DNA from: Hallella colorans
GTDB lineage: Bacteria; Bacteroidota; Bacteroidia; Bacteroidales; Bacteroidaceae
Reading direction: 5' to 3'
DNA: 64,000 nt
NCBI RefSeq assembly: GCF_003096815.1
Contig: NZ_QENY01000006.1
Span: forward strand, 1-64,000
Part shown: positions 17,690-27,146 of the stretch, piece by piece
Position numbering within the stretch: position 1 is the first letter of the stretch
How the letters are laid out: the number at the start of each line of letters is the position of its first letter
Notes under the pieces: generated by a model
What the model saw: only the letters and a program-made list of their open reading frames with translations
What the model was told of the DNA's origin: nothing
Databases searched by the model: none
Position numbers and translations under genes: made by a program

Positions 17690-18274
17690 ATGCATACTGA
17701 CCAAACACAAAATGACGGACTGCCCAAACGCAAATTCATTCGTTGGCAAGGATATGACTACACATCCTGCGGTTTGTATTTCATCACGATGGTAGCCTAC
17801 CATCGTCAACACCTCTTCGGACATATCACGGATGGCAAGATGACGCCGAGTAACATCGGACGTATGGTGCAACAGTGCATCGAAACGTTGTCCAATCGTT
17901 TCTCCGAAGTGGAGATAGACGATTGGGTGGTCATGCCCAACCACCTGCATCTCATCATCACCAACGAGGGTAATACCTATGTGCCTGAAATCATTCGCCA
18001 GCTGAAGGCGATGACGTCGTATCAATACCACAAACTGACACCCAACACTGCTGGTTCTTCTCTGTGGCAACGCAATTATTACGACCGCGTCATCAGAGAC
18101 GAACGAGAGTACAATTTTGTCAGAAATTATATCTTCTGGAATCCCGAACGTTGGGAACAAGACCAATTGAACAATTTGTCCCAGGCTACTGATTTTGATG
18201 ATATCGGTCTGATGCTGCACCAAATCCAGTTGCGAAAGGATTTCAACCCAACCGATTATTTCAAACGCAAGTGA
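17690..18274 (+). mobile_element. REP-associated tyrosine transposase (RAYT, Y1 HUH)
   Basis: A 194-residue IS200/IS605-like transposase of the RAYT group. It shows 'GYDYTSCGLYFITMVAY' at the N-terminus, the HUH motif 'VVMPNHLHLIITN' (H-x-H) at about 83-95, and the catalytic tyrosine region 'SLWQRNYYDRVIRDEREYNF' at about 126-145. It is flanked on both sides by REP palindromes, the hallmark of RAYTs, which are thought to have dispersed these repeats by single-strand cleavage and joining. The gene looks intact. Confidence 0.9.
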
Positions 18275-18286
18275 TTGCCGCATGCT

Positions 18287-18456
18287 GTAGGGGCGTGATT
18301 CATCACGCTCCGAATGAGATATCGTTCGCCAATCGTAGGGGCGTGATTCATCACGTTCCGTCGCAGATATCGTTCGCCAATCGTAGGGGCGTGATTCATC
18401 ACGTTCCGTCGCAGGTATTGATTGCCAATCGTAGGGGCGTGATTCATCACGTTCCG
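18287..18456. repeat. Four REPs in a 48-bp tandem array
   Basis: REP units (GTAGGGGCGTGATTCATCAC...) begin at 18287, 18335, 18383 and 18431, exactly 48 bp apart. The spacer (TCGCAGATATCGTTCGCCAA-like) is conserved, so the whole 48-bp unit is tandemly duplicated. Confidence 0.9.
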
Positions 18457-18466
18457 AATCATCGAT

Positions 18467-18543
18467 AATCCATGTTTTGCAATTCAATATATTCATTGGT
18501 TGTTGTTTTGTTTGGGCGGAACGTGATGAATCACGCCCCTACG
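18467..18543. repeat. About 76-bp repeat, right copy
   Basis: Near-identical to 17444-17520, with the same order of unique sequence followed by a REP palindrome. Confidence 0.85.
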
Positions 18544-18630
18544 GTTGGCGGAACGTGATAAATCACGCCCCTACGGTTGATGCACCGTGATGAATCATGT
18601 GTGGCGGAACGTGATAAATCACGCCCCTAC
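18517..18630. repeat. REPs right of RAYT, overlapping the TonB receptor 3' end
   Basis: Three good copies (18517, 18549, 18604) and a degenerate one (about 18581). The last one extends across the stop codon of the TonB receptor gene. A further isolated copy lies at 21909-21934, between the receptor and fecR. Confidence 0.85.
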
Positions 18631-21600
18631 AGGTTGTAACTTACCGTCAGGGAGAGATTCACCCCCTTGTTGATGCGGCTGATGACCCAGTCACCGGGGG
18701 TATAGTCCATACCCTTGTCCGTCCAATCGACAATATCCGACCAGTTGCCACTTGTATCGATGTACCCGTGGCAGTTGCGGTAGAGGATGTAGTCTTCGTG
18801 AAGCAGGTCACTGGCATTGAACTTCACCTCAAGCCGATTTTTCAGGAACTTGGCGGCAAGTTGTAGGTCAAGCACATTGCGCGGATTCTCGTAGATGTCA
18901 TACGCGTCATTCTCCGCTGATAGTAGCAGACTGCGTCCTTTACGCCCATAGTTGACTGTAGCGCTAAACTTCTTACCGAAGTAGCCCAACCCCGCGTTCA
19001 CGGTGTAGGGCGACATTCCCATTAATGGGCGTCTGCGATTCTTATAACTGTTCTGTATGCTCTCATCGTAGTTGAGTTTCACTGTACCATCGATAATCGA
19101 GAAGTTGCCCGTGAACCAAAGGTCACGGAGGAAGGAGCCAGGCAGCAGGAATCCTAACGACTTGCGCACGTTCAGCTCGATGCCCTTGGCGGTGGCTTCG
19201 GGCAGATTGGCATGAATCTCGTCGTAGTTGTGACCGTCCTGTCTTAGCCAGGTATAGACCTCTGCCGGATCCTTGAACTTCTTGTGGAATAGGCTCAATG
19301 AGACCACCTCGCCCAGGGATGGGTACCACTCGAAGCGCAGGTCCCAGTTGGTGATTTTGGACTGCTTGACGTAATCTCCAAATTTTGTATAGGTAATCAT
19401 GCGGTCTTCCACTCTATAGTATGGGGTGAACGTGAGTTCACGGAACTCAGGGCGGGCAAGGGTCTTGCTGAAGGCCAGGCGGGCGTTGAGCGTGGGCGTG
19501 ATGTTATAGACCAAGGTGGCAGCGGGCAGCCAGTCGGTGTTTTTAATGGAAATAGTAGTGTCGTTCCAGTTAACACTCGTAGAAGTCAGGATGGCTGTTC
19601 TCGTGGTGGTGCTTGTTTGGGCATCCTCCATACGCACGCCAGCGGTGAGGTGGAGACGGTTGAAGAAAGTGAAATCGCCCATCAAATAGGCGGCATGCAC
19701 GTCCTGGCTGCCCTCGTAATAGTCAGCGTATGAACCCATGATGCCGACCGGCGAATATACCGCAAAGCCCTGTTCGAACCATTTGGGATTGAAGGCATCG
19801 TTGAGGGGTAAGCCTTTATCCGGTAATTGGCCGGTAGGGCTTGTTATGTGGGGCTTGATGTACTGCTGGAAAAAGTCGGACCGGCGAAAGGTACCCATGT
19901 AACCAGCCTTGACACGCTGCTTGTTGCCTGCCACCTCGAAAGGATGCTCCACGTTGACTCCTACGGTCTTCTTGCTTTCGTTCAGGTCGGAATACATCAG
20001 ATGACCACTGGTAAGATCAAATTGACTGGCGCTGCCACTGGCAGGTCTCCAGCCAAAGATATTCGTCGTATAGCGGTCACCTACCATATTCGCTTCGACC
20101 AATGCAGTGTTGGGGTTGGTGCGGTTCACCTTGTTGTAGGAGGCATTCCAGGTGAGGATGAGCTGATCCTCCCAGAACTTGTGCTCGCCGTCCATCTGTG
20201 TCTGGAACATCAACGTGCGCAGCGGGTTGCTGTAGAGCTCTCTGGTCCACCATGCGGTGTAATCGGTGACGATAAATCGGTCGGTGGTGGTGTGGGTGAA
20301 GCGGTTATTGAAGAGATTGCGCCACGTAATTTTGTGGTTGCGCGCCTGCCAGCCCATGTTGAGTACGGCACCGGTGGCGGTGACGAAGTTGTAGGCTCGG
20401 TTGGTACGGAAGAGGGAGTCGGCGCTGATCATTCGTGCCTCCTTGATGTTGTGGATGGTCTGCTCGTTGCGGTAGGTCAGGGCGAGCACAGCGCCGAGCT
20501 TGTGGCCGTTGTGCAGGGTGATGGGAATGCCTGCCGTGAGCGAGTAGGTCTGCAGCGGCAAGGCCTTGTACTTGAAAAACTGGATGGGGTTGCGCTGTGC
20601 GGCGTTCTTGCAGTACACGTCAGCTGCCTCGGCGGAATGGTCCTCGGTGGCCCACTTGCGATCCTTGATATTGCCGAAGAGATAGTCGGAGGCGTAGTTG
20701 ATGCCCGTCTCCATGGTTTTGCCGGTGGAAATGGTATTGATACCCGTGCCGATGCTCACGTTGAGAAACTTCTTGGTGGGCACGGACAGCGTGTTGACCT
20801 CCACCAATCCGCCCGTGAACTCGGCGGGCAAGTCGGGGGTGAAGGTTTTTGCGATGGTCACCTTGTCCACCAGTCCGGCGGGGATGACATCGAAAGAGAA
20901 GTTGCGCTTGTTGGGCTCAGTGCTGGGCAGGGCGGCCCCGTTGAGCTGCACGTTGTTGTAACGTTCGCTCATGCCGCGCACCACCACATATTTACCCTTG
21001 TCGATGGTGACACCCGAGACGCGGCCCAAGACCTGCGCCACGTTGTTGTCGGGGGTCTTGCGAATAAGGTCGGCACTGATGCCGTCGCTCATAGCCATGC
21101 GGTTCTTCTGCTGGGCGAGCATGGCATTGGTAGTGGCATTGCCGTAGGACGCTGTAACGGTGACACCCTGCAGCTCGTTGGTGGCCTCCTGCAGGATGAA
21201 GTCGAGCGGCGTGGACTTGCCGCCGCGCACCTTGACATCGGAGATGCGCATCTTTTGAAAGGAGATGCACGAGGCCTCGACGGTAAACGAGCGGGCGGGC
21301 AGGTTGGTAATCTTGTAGTGCCCTTTGATATCGGTGACACCTCCCTTGCCGCTCATGCCCACCACCATGACGGTGGCGCCGATGACGGGGAATCCCTCCT
21401 TGTCGAGCACGGTGCCCGCAATGGTGCCACGCCCTGTAGTAGCAGAAGCCTGTCTCTGAGCGGTTGGCGTGAGCCGTGGCTTGTTGGCATCTTTATAGAC
21501 TACGTACGACTTGGCTCCTGCACCTTTCCTGTAGCTGTAAGGTGTGGCGGCGAGTGCATTGGCAAGATCGTTCTCCACACTGACTTTTCGCGAGGCCTTC

Positions 21601-21872
21601 ACGCTGATGGTAGCCATGTTGGACGAGTCGTAGTTGATGTCTACACCGTATTGCTGCTGTATTCTCTTGAGTCGGCTGCTGAGTTTTTCCTTCGGATAGC
21701 CAGCTGTTGCCACTGGGCTTTTGACTGTTGCTGTGGGGGTGTTTGCTGTTGTGGTCATACTACTGGCAGATGTTGCATTGGCGCGTAATGACGGCCATAC
21801 GACCAGACCTCCTACCAGCAGCAGAAACCCTGCGATAAAGGATTGGGGAAAAGTGTAATTCCTTTTTTTCAT
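18627..21872 (-). CDS. TonB-dependent receptor with STN and carboxypeptidase-like domains
   Basis: About 1081 residues from ATG 21872; the open frame upstream runs through a REP and is not coding. Signal/membrane segment at about 10-30, an STN secretin-like signalling domain (about 60-125, 'LSSRLKRIQQQYGVDINYDS'), a carboxypeptidase-regulatory domain ('GTVLDKEGFPVIGATVMVVG'), then a plug ('NNVAQVLGRVSGVTIDKGKY', 'VVRGMSERYNNVQLNGAALP') and a 22-strand-type barrel ending 'LSLTVSYNL'. The STN domain fits signalling to the adjacent FecR anti-sigma factor. Substrate unknown; the nearby PstS hints at phosphate or a phosphorylated ligand. The stop TAG is supplied by a REP. Confidence 0.9.
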   Translation of the reverse strand: MKKRNYTFPQSFIAGFLLLVGGLVVWPSLRANATSASSMTTTANTPTATVKSPVATAGYPKEKLSSRLKRIQQQYGVDINYDSSNMATISVKASRKVSVENDLANALAATPYSYRKGAGAKSYVVYKDANKPRLTPTAQRQASATTGRGTIAGTVLDKEGFPVIGATVMVVGMSGKGGVTDIKGHYKITNLPARSFTVEASCISFQKMRISDVKVRGGKSTPLDFILQEATNELQGVTVTASYGNATTNAMLAQQKNRMAMSDGISADLIRKTPDNNVAQVLGRVSGVTIDKGKYVVVRGMSERYNNVQLNGAALPSTEPNKRNFSFDVIPAGLVDKVTIAKTFTPDLPAEFTGGLVEVNTLSVPTKKFLNVSIGTGINTISTGKTMETGINYASDYLFGNIKDRKWATEDHSAEAADVYCKNAAQRNPIQFFKYKALPLQTYSLTAGIPITLHNGHKLGAVLALTYRNEQTIHNIKEARMISADSLFRTNRAYNFVTATGAVLNMGWQARNHKITWRNLFNNRFTHTTTDRFIVTDYTAWWTRELYSNPLRTLMFQTQMDGEHKFWEDQLILTWNASYNKVNRTNPNTALVEANMVGDRYTTNIFGWRPASGSASQFDLTSGHLMYSDLNESKKTVGVNVEHPFEVAGNKQRVKAGYMGTFRRSDFFQQYIKPHITSPTGQLPDKGLPLNDAFNPKWFEQGFAVYSPVGIMGSYADYYEGSQDVHAAYLMGDFTFFNRLHLTAGVRMEDAQTSTTTRTAILTSTSVNWNDTTISIKNTDWLPAATLVYNITPTLNARLAFSKTLARPEFRELTFTPYYRVEDRMITYTKFGDYVKQSKITNWDLRFEWYPSLGEVVSLSLFHKKFKDPAEVYTWLRQDGHNYDEIHANLPEATAKGIELNVRKSLGFLLPGSFLRDLWFTGNFSIIDGTVKLNYDESIQNSYKNRRRPLMGMSPYTVNAGLGYFGKKFSATVNYGRKGRSLLLSAENDAYDIYENPRNVLDLQLAAKFLKNRLEVKFNASDLLHEDYILYRNCHGYIDTSGNWSDIVDWTDKGMDYTPGDWVISRINKGVNLSLTVSYNL

Positions 21873-21908
21873 TGTTTTGTTTTTGTTTATTGATATTCTT
21901 GTTTTGTC

Positions 21909-21934
21909 GTAGGGGCGTGATTCATCACGCTCCG
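21909..21934. repeat. Isolated REP between receptor and fecR
   Basis: A full REP unit followed by CTATTGATATCGTCCGC, which resembles the spacer of the 48-bp tandem units. It lies in the 85-bp gap between fecR and the receptor gene and could form a hairpin in their shared mRNA. Confidence 0.85.
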
Positions 21935-21957
21935 CTATTGATATCGTCCGCATGCCC

Positions 21958-22956
21958 TTACCGAGTTGAGATGATGATGGCATTGCCCAGGTCGGCATAC
22001 TGCACATTAAAAATGACGCAGATATCATTCATCACGTTGGTCACGGTGGGACGCGCTGCGGTGGCCGAATAGTTGATGCGGGCAGAGGCATCGATGGCAT
22101 TGTCGCGAATGACGATCTCCTTGCCGAAGTGGCGACGTATCTTGTCGCAGAACTGCTGTCGCGTGGCATCGGTCAGGCGAAACTCATGACGTTGCCATTC
22201 AGTCATGTCGTCCACGTCTACCTGATGTACCGTTGCCCGTGCTGTCCTGGCATCGTAGGCGATTTGGTCGCCGTGACGATAACGGCCGAAGGAGTGTCCA
22301 CCATGGGCTTTCTTCACCTCGACACATCCGCTACTCACGGTAATCTCGCTGATAGCCTGCCCAGGATGGGCGAGCACATTAAAAGATGTGCCGTGAACTA
22401 CGGCGTGGAGTTGCCCGGCTTCGACGGTGAACAGGCGGGCAGAATCGGTGGCGACGTCGAAGAATGCTTGCCCGCTTAGGGCGACCACACGGGAAGAACG
22501 TCCAAAATCGTCGGCGATGGAGAGGGAACTACCGGCCTGGAGATCCACCCGCGTGCCGTCGGGCAGGGTGATTGTGGTGTCGGTGACACAGTGAGCCAAC
22601 TGCTGTAGGCGATGCTGCGGAACAGGCTGCAGGTCAAGCCAGGTGAGCATGATGCCTACACCGAAGAGGATCAGCACCGCTGCTGCAATGCCAAAGAACC
22701 TGGGCCTTGCCGTCCGTGGTGAACCCACGATGTTGAAGCCCAGTCGAGCAGACAGTGCCTTTCGGGTCATGTGCTTGCATTGCTCAATTTGCCAGGCTTT
22801 CAGTGGAGAGACCCTTGTCGGGGAATCTTCCGGCATGTCGTCTTCAAGGTCATCTGCCTGGAGAGGGGTGTCAGAAGACGATGCCATGTACTTATTGTAG
22901 AAGTCGCAGGCTTCCTTGCCGTGCTTCCTCTTTTCCTCGTTCATATACTCATTCAT
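21958..22956 (-). CDS. FecR-type anti-sigma factor
   Basis: About 332 residues (ATG 22956; 22944 also possible). A cytoplasmic N-terminal region is followed by one membrane helix ('FFGIAAAVLILFGVGIMLTW', about 88-107) and a periplasmic FecR domain ('LPDGTRVDLQAGSSLSIADD', 'RVVALSGQAFFDV', 'GTSFNVLAHPG') with a C-terminal DUF4974/STN-binding-like domain. It would hold the ECF sigma factor encoded divergently at 23335 inactive until the TonB receptor signals ligand binding. Confidence 0.9.
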   Translation of the reverse strand: MNEYMNEEKRKHGKEACDFYNKYMASSSDTPLQADDLEDDMPEDSPTRVSPLKAWQIEQCKHMTRKALSARLGFNIVGSPRTARPRFFGIAAAVLILFGVGIMLTWLDLQPVPQHRLQQLAHCVTDTTITLPDGTRVDLQAGSSLSIADDFGRSSRVVALSGQAFFDVATDSARLFTVEAGQLHAVVHGTSFNVLAHPGQAISEITVSSGCVEVKKAHGGHSFGRYRHGDQIAYDARTARATVHQVDVDDMTEWQRHEFRLTDATRQQFCDKIRRHFGKEIVIRDNAIDASARINYSATAARPTVTNVMNDICVIFNVQYADLGNAIIISTR

Positions 22957-23334
22957 AATCAATCCATAATTAGTTTACATCGATCGGAAATCATGATGTT
23001 GAGTTCTTAACCGAACTCTGGTTTCATTTTCCATGAAGGGCATTGATGCTCCCAGTGCGCAGGCATGACGTCCGAATGGTACTCAAAAATGAGATGCCCC
23101 TCTATATATAATACCGAAGAAAAGGGGTGACCTTTACCGCAAATCACGTTACAATCATGTTAAGTTTTCTCTTGTCCTTATTTTAAAGGCTTTCCAGAAG
23201 AAAGGGCCGCATGAACGCTTCTATTTTTTATAACAGATTATTCATAAAATTGTATTGATATTTTAATAATCCCAAACTACCTTTGCCGCATGTTAATCTA
23301 TGAACAGCGATCGATCGTAGGTGAGACAACGGAA
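22957..23334. other. Divergent intergenic region fecR / sigma factor
   Basis: Gene-free region holding the sigma-gene promoter at 23278. No clear promoter for fecR was found on the minus strand; it may depend on the ECF sigma factor itself. Confidence 0.5.
23278..23285 (+). promoter_or_regulatory. -7 box of the sigma factor gene
   Basis: TACCTTTG, matching TAnnTTTG, with TTG-containing sequence about 25 nt upstream. The expected transcription start is near 23291, which favours ATG 23335 over ATG 23290 as translation start. Confidence 0.6.
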
Positions 23335-23946
23335 ATGGATGATCTTGAAGCGCTCCGGATGATTGCATCAAGATGTGAAGGGTGGCAGAAGGCTTTTTCC
23401 ACTCTTTACACACGGTATGAGGATACTCTAATTACCTATTATTGCAGGACGCACGGCAAGGAGGCTGCCAGCGACATGGCGCAGTCTCTGTGGCTTACCC
23501 TCCTGGAAAGAGCAGAAGAATTGACGCACCTCGAATCGTCGGACGGGATTAAGGGTTTCCTGATGAACTTAGCCCGCTGTCAGGTCATCGACCTATACCG
23601 AAAAGAAGCACTGCAAAAAAAGTACGGTCTGGCATCCTTGGATGATAAAGAACAACTTAAGGTCGCCGTGAACAGCATGGAGGATGAGTCGGCGGATGCC
23701 TCAGGTGGCATAGCCAGTCGGGAGATTGAATCCATCGTCTCTAAAGTATTGAATAGATACAGAAAAAGGGAACAAATCGTGTTCCGCAAAATGGCGGAAG
23801 GCTGCCCTGCTCGTGAAGTGGGCAGGATGGTAGGCTATACGGAAGCCACTGTCTATAAGAAATATAGCCTCATGCGCAGGAATATCCGCCTTGCTCTGAT
23901 TCAAGGTGGCTACATGCTCTTAGCCCTGCTGATGTTTACGGAGTGA
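23335..23946 (+). CDS. ECF sigma-70 family RNA polymerase sigma factor
   Basis: About 203 residues from ATG 23335. Region 2-like sequence ('AFSTLYTRYEDTLITYYCRT', 'GIKGFLMNLARCQVIDLYRK') and a region 4 HTH ('RKREQIVFRKMAEGCPAREV', 'GYTEATVYKKYSLMRRNIR'). Its position opposite fecR and a TonB receptor is the classic cell-surface signalling arrangement; it probably directs transcription of the receptor locus. The 3' end overlaps the convergent protease gene by 11 bp. Confidence 0.85.
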   Translation: MDDLEALRMIASRCEGWQKAFSTLYTRYEDTLITYYCRTHGKEAASDMAQSLWLTLLERAEELTHLESSDGIKGFLMNLARCQVIDLYRKEALQKKYGLASLDDKEQLKVAVNSMEDESADASGGIASREIESIVSKVLNRYRKREQIVFRKMAEGCPAREVGRMVGYTEATVYKKYSLMRRNIRLALIQGGYMLLALLMFTE

Positions 23947-25171
23947 CACGACCGTAAACTTCGCTCCACTCCATTTCCTTGAAATAATACTTGTATTCTT
24001 TGGTAGCGTTCCATTGTTTCAAAGGGACATAAACACTCAGCCCACAGCAGTGGCTGGGGACGAGCGTAAGTTGATCAAGTAACTTGTTGGTGGCGGCCTT
24101 GTAGAGCACCGCATCGGACAGAGCTTTGTCGAATGCCGAAGTGGCTTGGTCCGCTGACTGATGAACCATGTCAGCCAGGTCGAAAAAGACGTGTGGATCA
24201 TTGTCGCGATGGTAGGCTTGCAGGGTGCGGGTGTCCATCGTCTCCACGCCGGACAGCCTGTTCTTCAAGAGGACGTTCACATTCTGGTGGAGGGCATCCA
24301 TCTTGGACGCATCAACCAGTGTAATCGTGGCAGAGCGCATATTGCTGTATTTCTTTCCCTCATAGTGGCGATAATAGGTCTTGCAGGCCTGCACCAAAGC
24401 ATCCTTTCCACCGAACAGAAAAGGCAGCACCTTGGCATAGGGAATGCCCGAAACGTCGTACTGGGCTTCGGCAAGTACTACCGTGGGCGACCCGATGAGG
24501 TACTGGCACTTGTGGCGCAGCTGGTAGAACGTCTCGACATTCGCCATTAGACAGGCATCGAACCAAATGTAGTCAGCCACGTGGTCGGGCAGCAACTTGG
24601 CCAGGGCGTCTATCTCTATCAATGGAGAGGTGGTTGCCTCGTTGGGCGTGCCGTCAAGGCCCATATATCGGGTGTTGAGATTTTGCCGTGAAGGAACGCT
24701 GACCTGCATGATGTCGTGCGAATAGCCTCCCGGCAGCCATCCCGTGGCATGTCCCCACAGCACAAGCCCGAAATGGTCGGCAGGGACAAGCTGCTTAGTC
24801 TCACCAATGACACGCACCAGCGTTTCCGCCTTGGCCGAGTTCTCTTCTGGATAGTCTTTAAGGGGTATTTCTTCTCCCTGCCTTGAAATGCGGAACAGCC
24901 GTGGTGAAGCATCCTGTCGGTCGAGATAGACCACTGTGTTGCCCACATCCTTGCTTTTCATTCCCTGCTTGAGCTGACCGACCGCATAGTCCACCTGTGA
25001 ATCCATGGAGTTGTCGGCCATCATATAGACCAGTGTCGTGAAAGAAAGGGGTGTGCCAGGCATTGTACCGTTCTCCTCAGACGAACAGGCGAGTAGGCAT
25101 GCGGACAAGAGGAGGAGGTAGGCCAGCCGCTGTACCCCATGGACAAGGGAAAGTTTCTTTGAGCTCTTCAT
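23936..25171 (-). CDS. Clostripain-family (C11) cysteine peptidase lipoprotein
   Basis: About 411 residues from ATG 25171, chosen for the lipoprotein signal 'LAYLLLLSACLLACSSEENG'. Peptidase C11 features: 'LVYMMADNSMDSQVDYAVGQ', the catalytic His in 'GLVLWGHATGW' (about residue 141) and the catalytic Cys in 'YIWFDACLMANVE' (about 207). These are Arg/Lys-specific or self-activating peptidases; in Bacteroidetes they are usually surface or periplasmic. Its 3' end overlaps the sigma gene by 11 bp; its promoter region borders the hipA remnant. Confidence 0.9.
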   Translation of the reverse strand: MKSSKKLSLVHGVQRLAYLLLLSACLLACSSEENGTMPGTPLSFTTLVYMMADNSMDSQVDYAVGQLKQGMKSKDVGNTVVYLDRQDASPRLFRISRQGEEIPLKDYPEENSAKAETLVRVIGETKQLVPADHFGLVLWGHATGWLPGGYSHDIMQVSVPSRQNLNTRYMGLDGTPNEATTSPLIEIDALAKLLPDHVADYIWFDACLMANVETFYQLRHKCQYLIGSPTVVLAEAQYDVSGIPYAKVLPFLFGGKDALVQACKTYYRHYEGKKYSNMRSATITLVDASKMDALHQNVNVLLKNRLSGVETMDTRTLQAYHRDNDPHVFFDLADMVHQSADQATSAFDKALSDAVLYKAATNKLLDQLTLVPSHCCGLSVYVPLKQWNATKEYKYYFKEMEWSEVYGRVTP

Positions 25172-25326
25172 GCTTGAATGGTTGATAAATGGCACAAAGA
25201 TAGTCAGCAGAAGTTACAAAGACTTTAAAAATAGAATAAAATACAAAAACACCTCTGGAAAAATTCAGGACGAGCCCCATGGGAGCGTGAGAGGTTTGAT
25301 TACGAATTAACGGTTATCAAGAAACA

Positions 25327-25515
25327 ATGAGACAAGCTGAGATATATCGAAAGGGAATCCTTGCTGGCATCCTGACTGAAGATGGTGGCGAATACCTCTT
25401 CTGCTATGATAAATCGTATCTCAACCCCACGTTAATATATGAATTAATAGAACCTACCTTAATTGTTGATGCTCTTTATTGTCATTCAATGATTATTTTT
25501 GTATTCTTTGATTGA
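25327..25515 (+). pseudogene. hipA N-terminal fragment
   Basis: The first about 33 residues, 'QAEIYRKGILAGILTEDGGE' followed by 'YLFCYDKSYLN', match the N-terminal subdomain of HipA-type serine/threonine kinases, the toxins of HipAB modules. The remaining residues are unrelated and the frame stops after 62 codons, so the kinase domain is missing. No hipB is recognised next to it. It is probably a deletion remnant. Confidence 0.55.
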
Positions 25516-26033
25516 ATCTTTTATGAGTTTAGTTGTCATATTCAAGAAAAATAGCTATCTTTGTTTCGTTATTTAGATGGAGTAGGTGTTATGCTAAGTT
25601 TTTTAATTTTTGATGCACCTTGTCCCTCAAACACTTCGATATAAAATATGGTTGTGTAGCTCTTTGACCAAGTTAAAAACATCCTCAATAGAATATGTGC
25701 TAATGATTCTTGTTGGGTCATATACACAATGTGTTACTGGTGTGTTACCACCACAAAAACAACTGCAAAGTGAAAGTTTAGCAAAACAGTTTAACGCATT
25801 GTCGTATATCCAATTATATCAAAATGCAAGAATATTGGAAATGATTCCAGCCGAATCACAAAAGATTCCAACGGAATCACTTATTGGGAACTCCCTATAG
25901 TACTGTGTTTTAGGTACTTTCCATTTTTTCGCATTACAGCCGTTAAGCTATTCTGGAATAAAAAAACGCTTATTTTGTCCAAATTTGGACGGTGGAGCAA
26001 GTTTTTTCTATTCGTTTTTAATAAGAAAGCATA
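25516..26033. other. AT-rich stretch without a recognised gene
   Basis: A 96-codon frame at 25610-25900 shows no known motif and is probably chance or decayed coding sequence. A perfect 14-bp palindrome GTCCAAATTTGGAC lies at 25977-25990, 44 bp before the integrase ATG, and may be an operator or part of an attachment site. Confidence 0.45.
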
Positions 26034-26792
26034 ATGGCAACAATAAAACTCGCAGTGCTAAAGCATACAAAGACAAAAAATGGCTCATATAAAATTCGTA
26101 TTTCCATTGGTCACAGGTCTGAGACGCATTATATCGTTACACCTTATTCCGTCACCGCCTTTTCAGAGTTCGATAATGGTATTGTGATAAGAGTTCCGAA
26201 CGCACACGAAATAAATATTAAACTCCGCAACCTCCTTAATGACTATGAAGAGAGATTGCAGCGCATAGACTCTCCAGATGACTACACCTGCAAGGAACTT
26301 CGAGACCTTCTAAAATCAATGCGTTCGCACTCTTCTAAAGTGACATTCAAACAAGTATCTGAACATTATCAGATAGAACTAACAGAGGATGGTCGTGGCT
26401 CTTACGCAGGTGTGCTCAAAAACTCATTGAGGCTCTTCTTAGATTTTACGAACGGCGACATATACCTTTCTGAGATTAGTACTATTACCATATCAGAATT
26501 TGAACGCTGGCTCAAACGAAAAGCAGTATCGCAAACATATATCAGCATGACTCTTTCAATGACACGTACAATCATAAACCGAGCCATTAGAATGCAACTC
26601 GTTACCTATGACGTACATCCATTCACATACTGGAAACGACCAGCAGACCCGGAGCAAGAGATAGACATGTCGGTCAAGAGCAATCGCCCTATCTTTAACT
26701 ATCTGAAGATAATGCGAAAGCATGCGGACGTAGCTTTCCGTATGATACTCGATAATCTTGCAGGCATACAAGTTACTACAAACAAGGATTGA
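26034..26792 (+). pseudogene. Tyrosine recombinase/integrase lacking the catalytic domain
   Basis: 252 residues. The N-terminal arm-type domain ('KNGSYKIRISIGHRSETHYI') and the SAM-like core-binding domain ('YAGVLKNSLRLFLDFTNGD', 'FERWLKRKAVSQTYISMTLS') are typical of Bacteroidetes integrases of about 400 residues. After 'DPEQEIDMSV' the similarity is lost and the frame ends without the R-H-R-Y catalytic motifs. It is therefore truncated and presumably inactive for strand exchange, though it could still bind DNA. Confidence 0.7.
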
Positions 26793-26885
26793 ACGCCGTA
26801 TGCGCCGAAACTGGTTAAAATAAGGTAGCGAGATAACATAACTACTATTATTTGAAGACAAATACCAGTTACATTCATCTCGCTA

Positions 26886-27146
26886 TTATTTATTATTCTC
26901 CTTGATTTGCTCGCACACCCATGCGGATATATTAGCAGGGTTTGCCTGTTGTAGCAGCTTTTCTGCTTCTGCATCAAACGCAATCGTGCGTCTGAATGCC
27001 TTCTGCCCGCTATGAAGAGGTATGTCACATTCAGACAAAATGCTGTACACTCTGTTGACTGATACGCCAGTAGCAGCGACAATCTTTGTAATGGGTGTTT
27101 TCTTTTTGTAAAGTTCGATAACGAGTTCTTCTGTCTTTGTCATCAT
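26886..27146 (-). CDS. Small HTH DNA-binding protein
   Basis: 86 residues. 'ELVIELYKKKTPITKIVAAT' and 'GVSVNRVYSILSECDIP' form a resolvase/Hin-type or homeodomain-like helix-turn-helix; the C-terminal 35 residues are helical, ending 'ISAWVCEQIKENNK'. No catalytic domain is present. It is probably an accessory-element regulator; an inverted pair TAGCGAGAT/ATCTCGCTA flanks its 3' end (about 26826 and 26875). Confidence 0.6.
   Translation of the reverse strand: MMTKTEELVIELYKKKTPITKIVAATGVSVNRVYSILSECDIPLHSGQKAFRRTIAFDAEAEKLLQQANPANISAWVCEQIKENNK

Noticed and set aside
19827..21788. 653-codon plus-strand open frame opposite the TonB receptor
   Set aside because: It is antisense to a clear receptor gene; the low-complexity Gly/Val/His-rich composition is the mirror of a GC-rich coding strand, and no domain is seen.
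25610..25900. 96-codon frame upstream of the integrase
   Set aside because: No motif, no good ribosome-binding site, and in a region of gene debris; mentioned only as part of the intergenic stretch.
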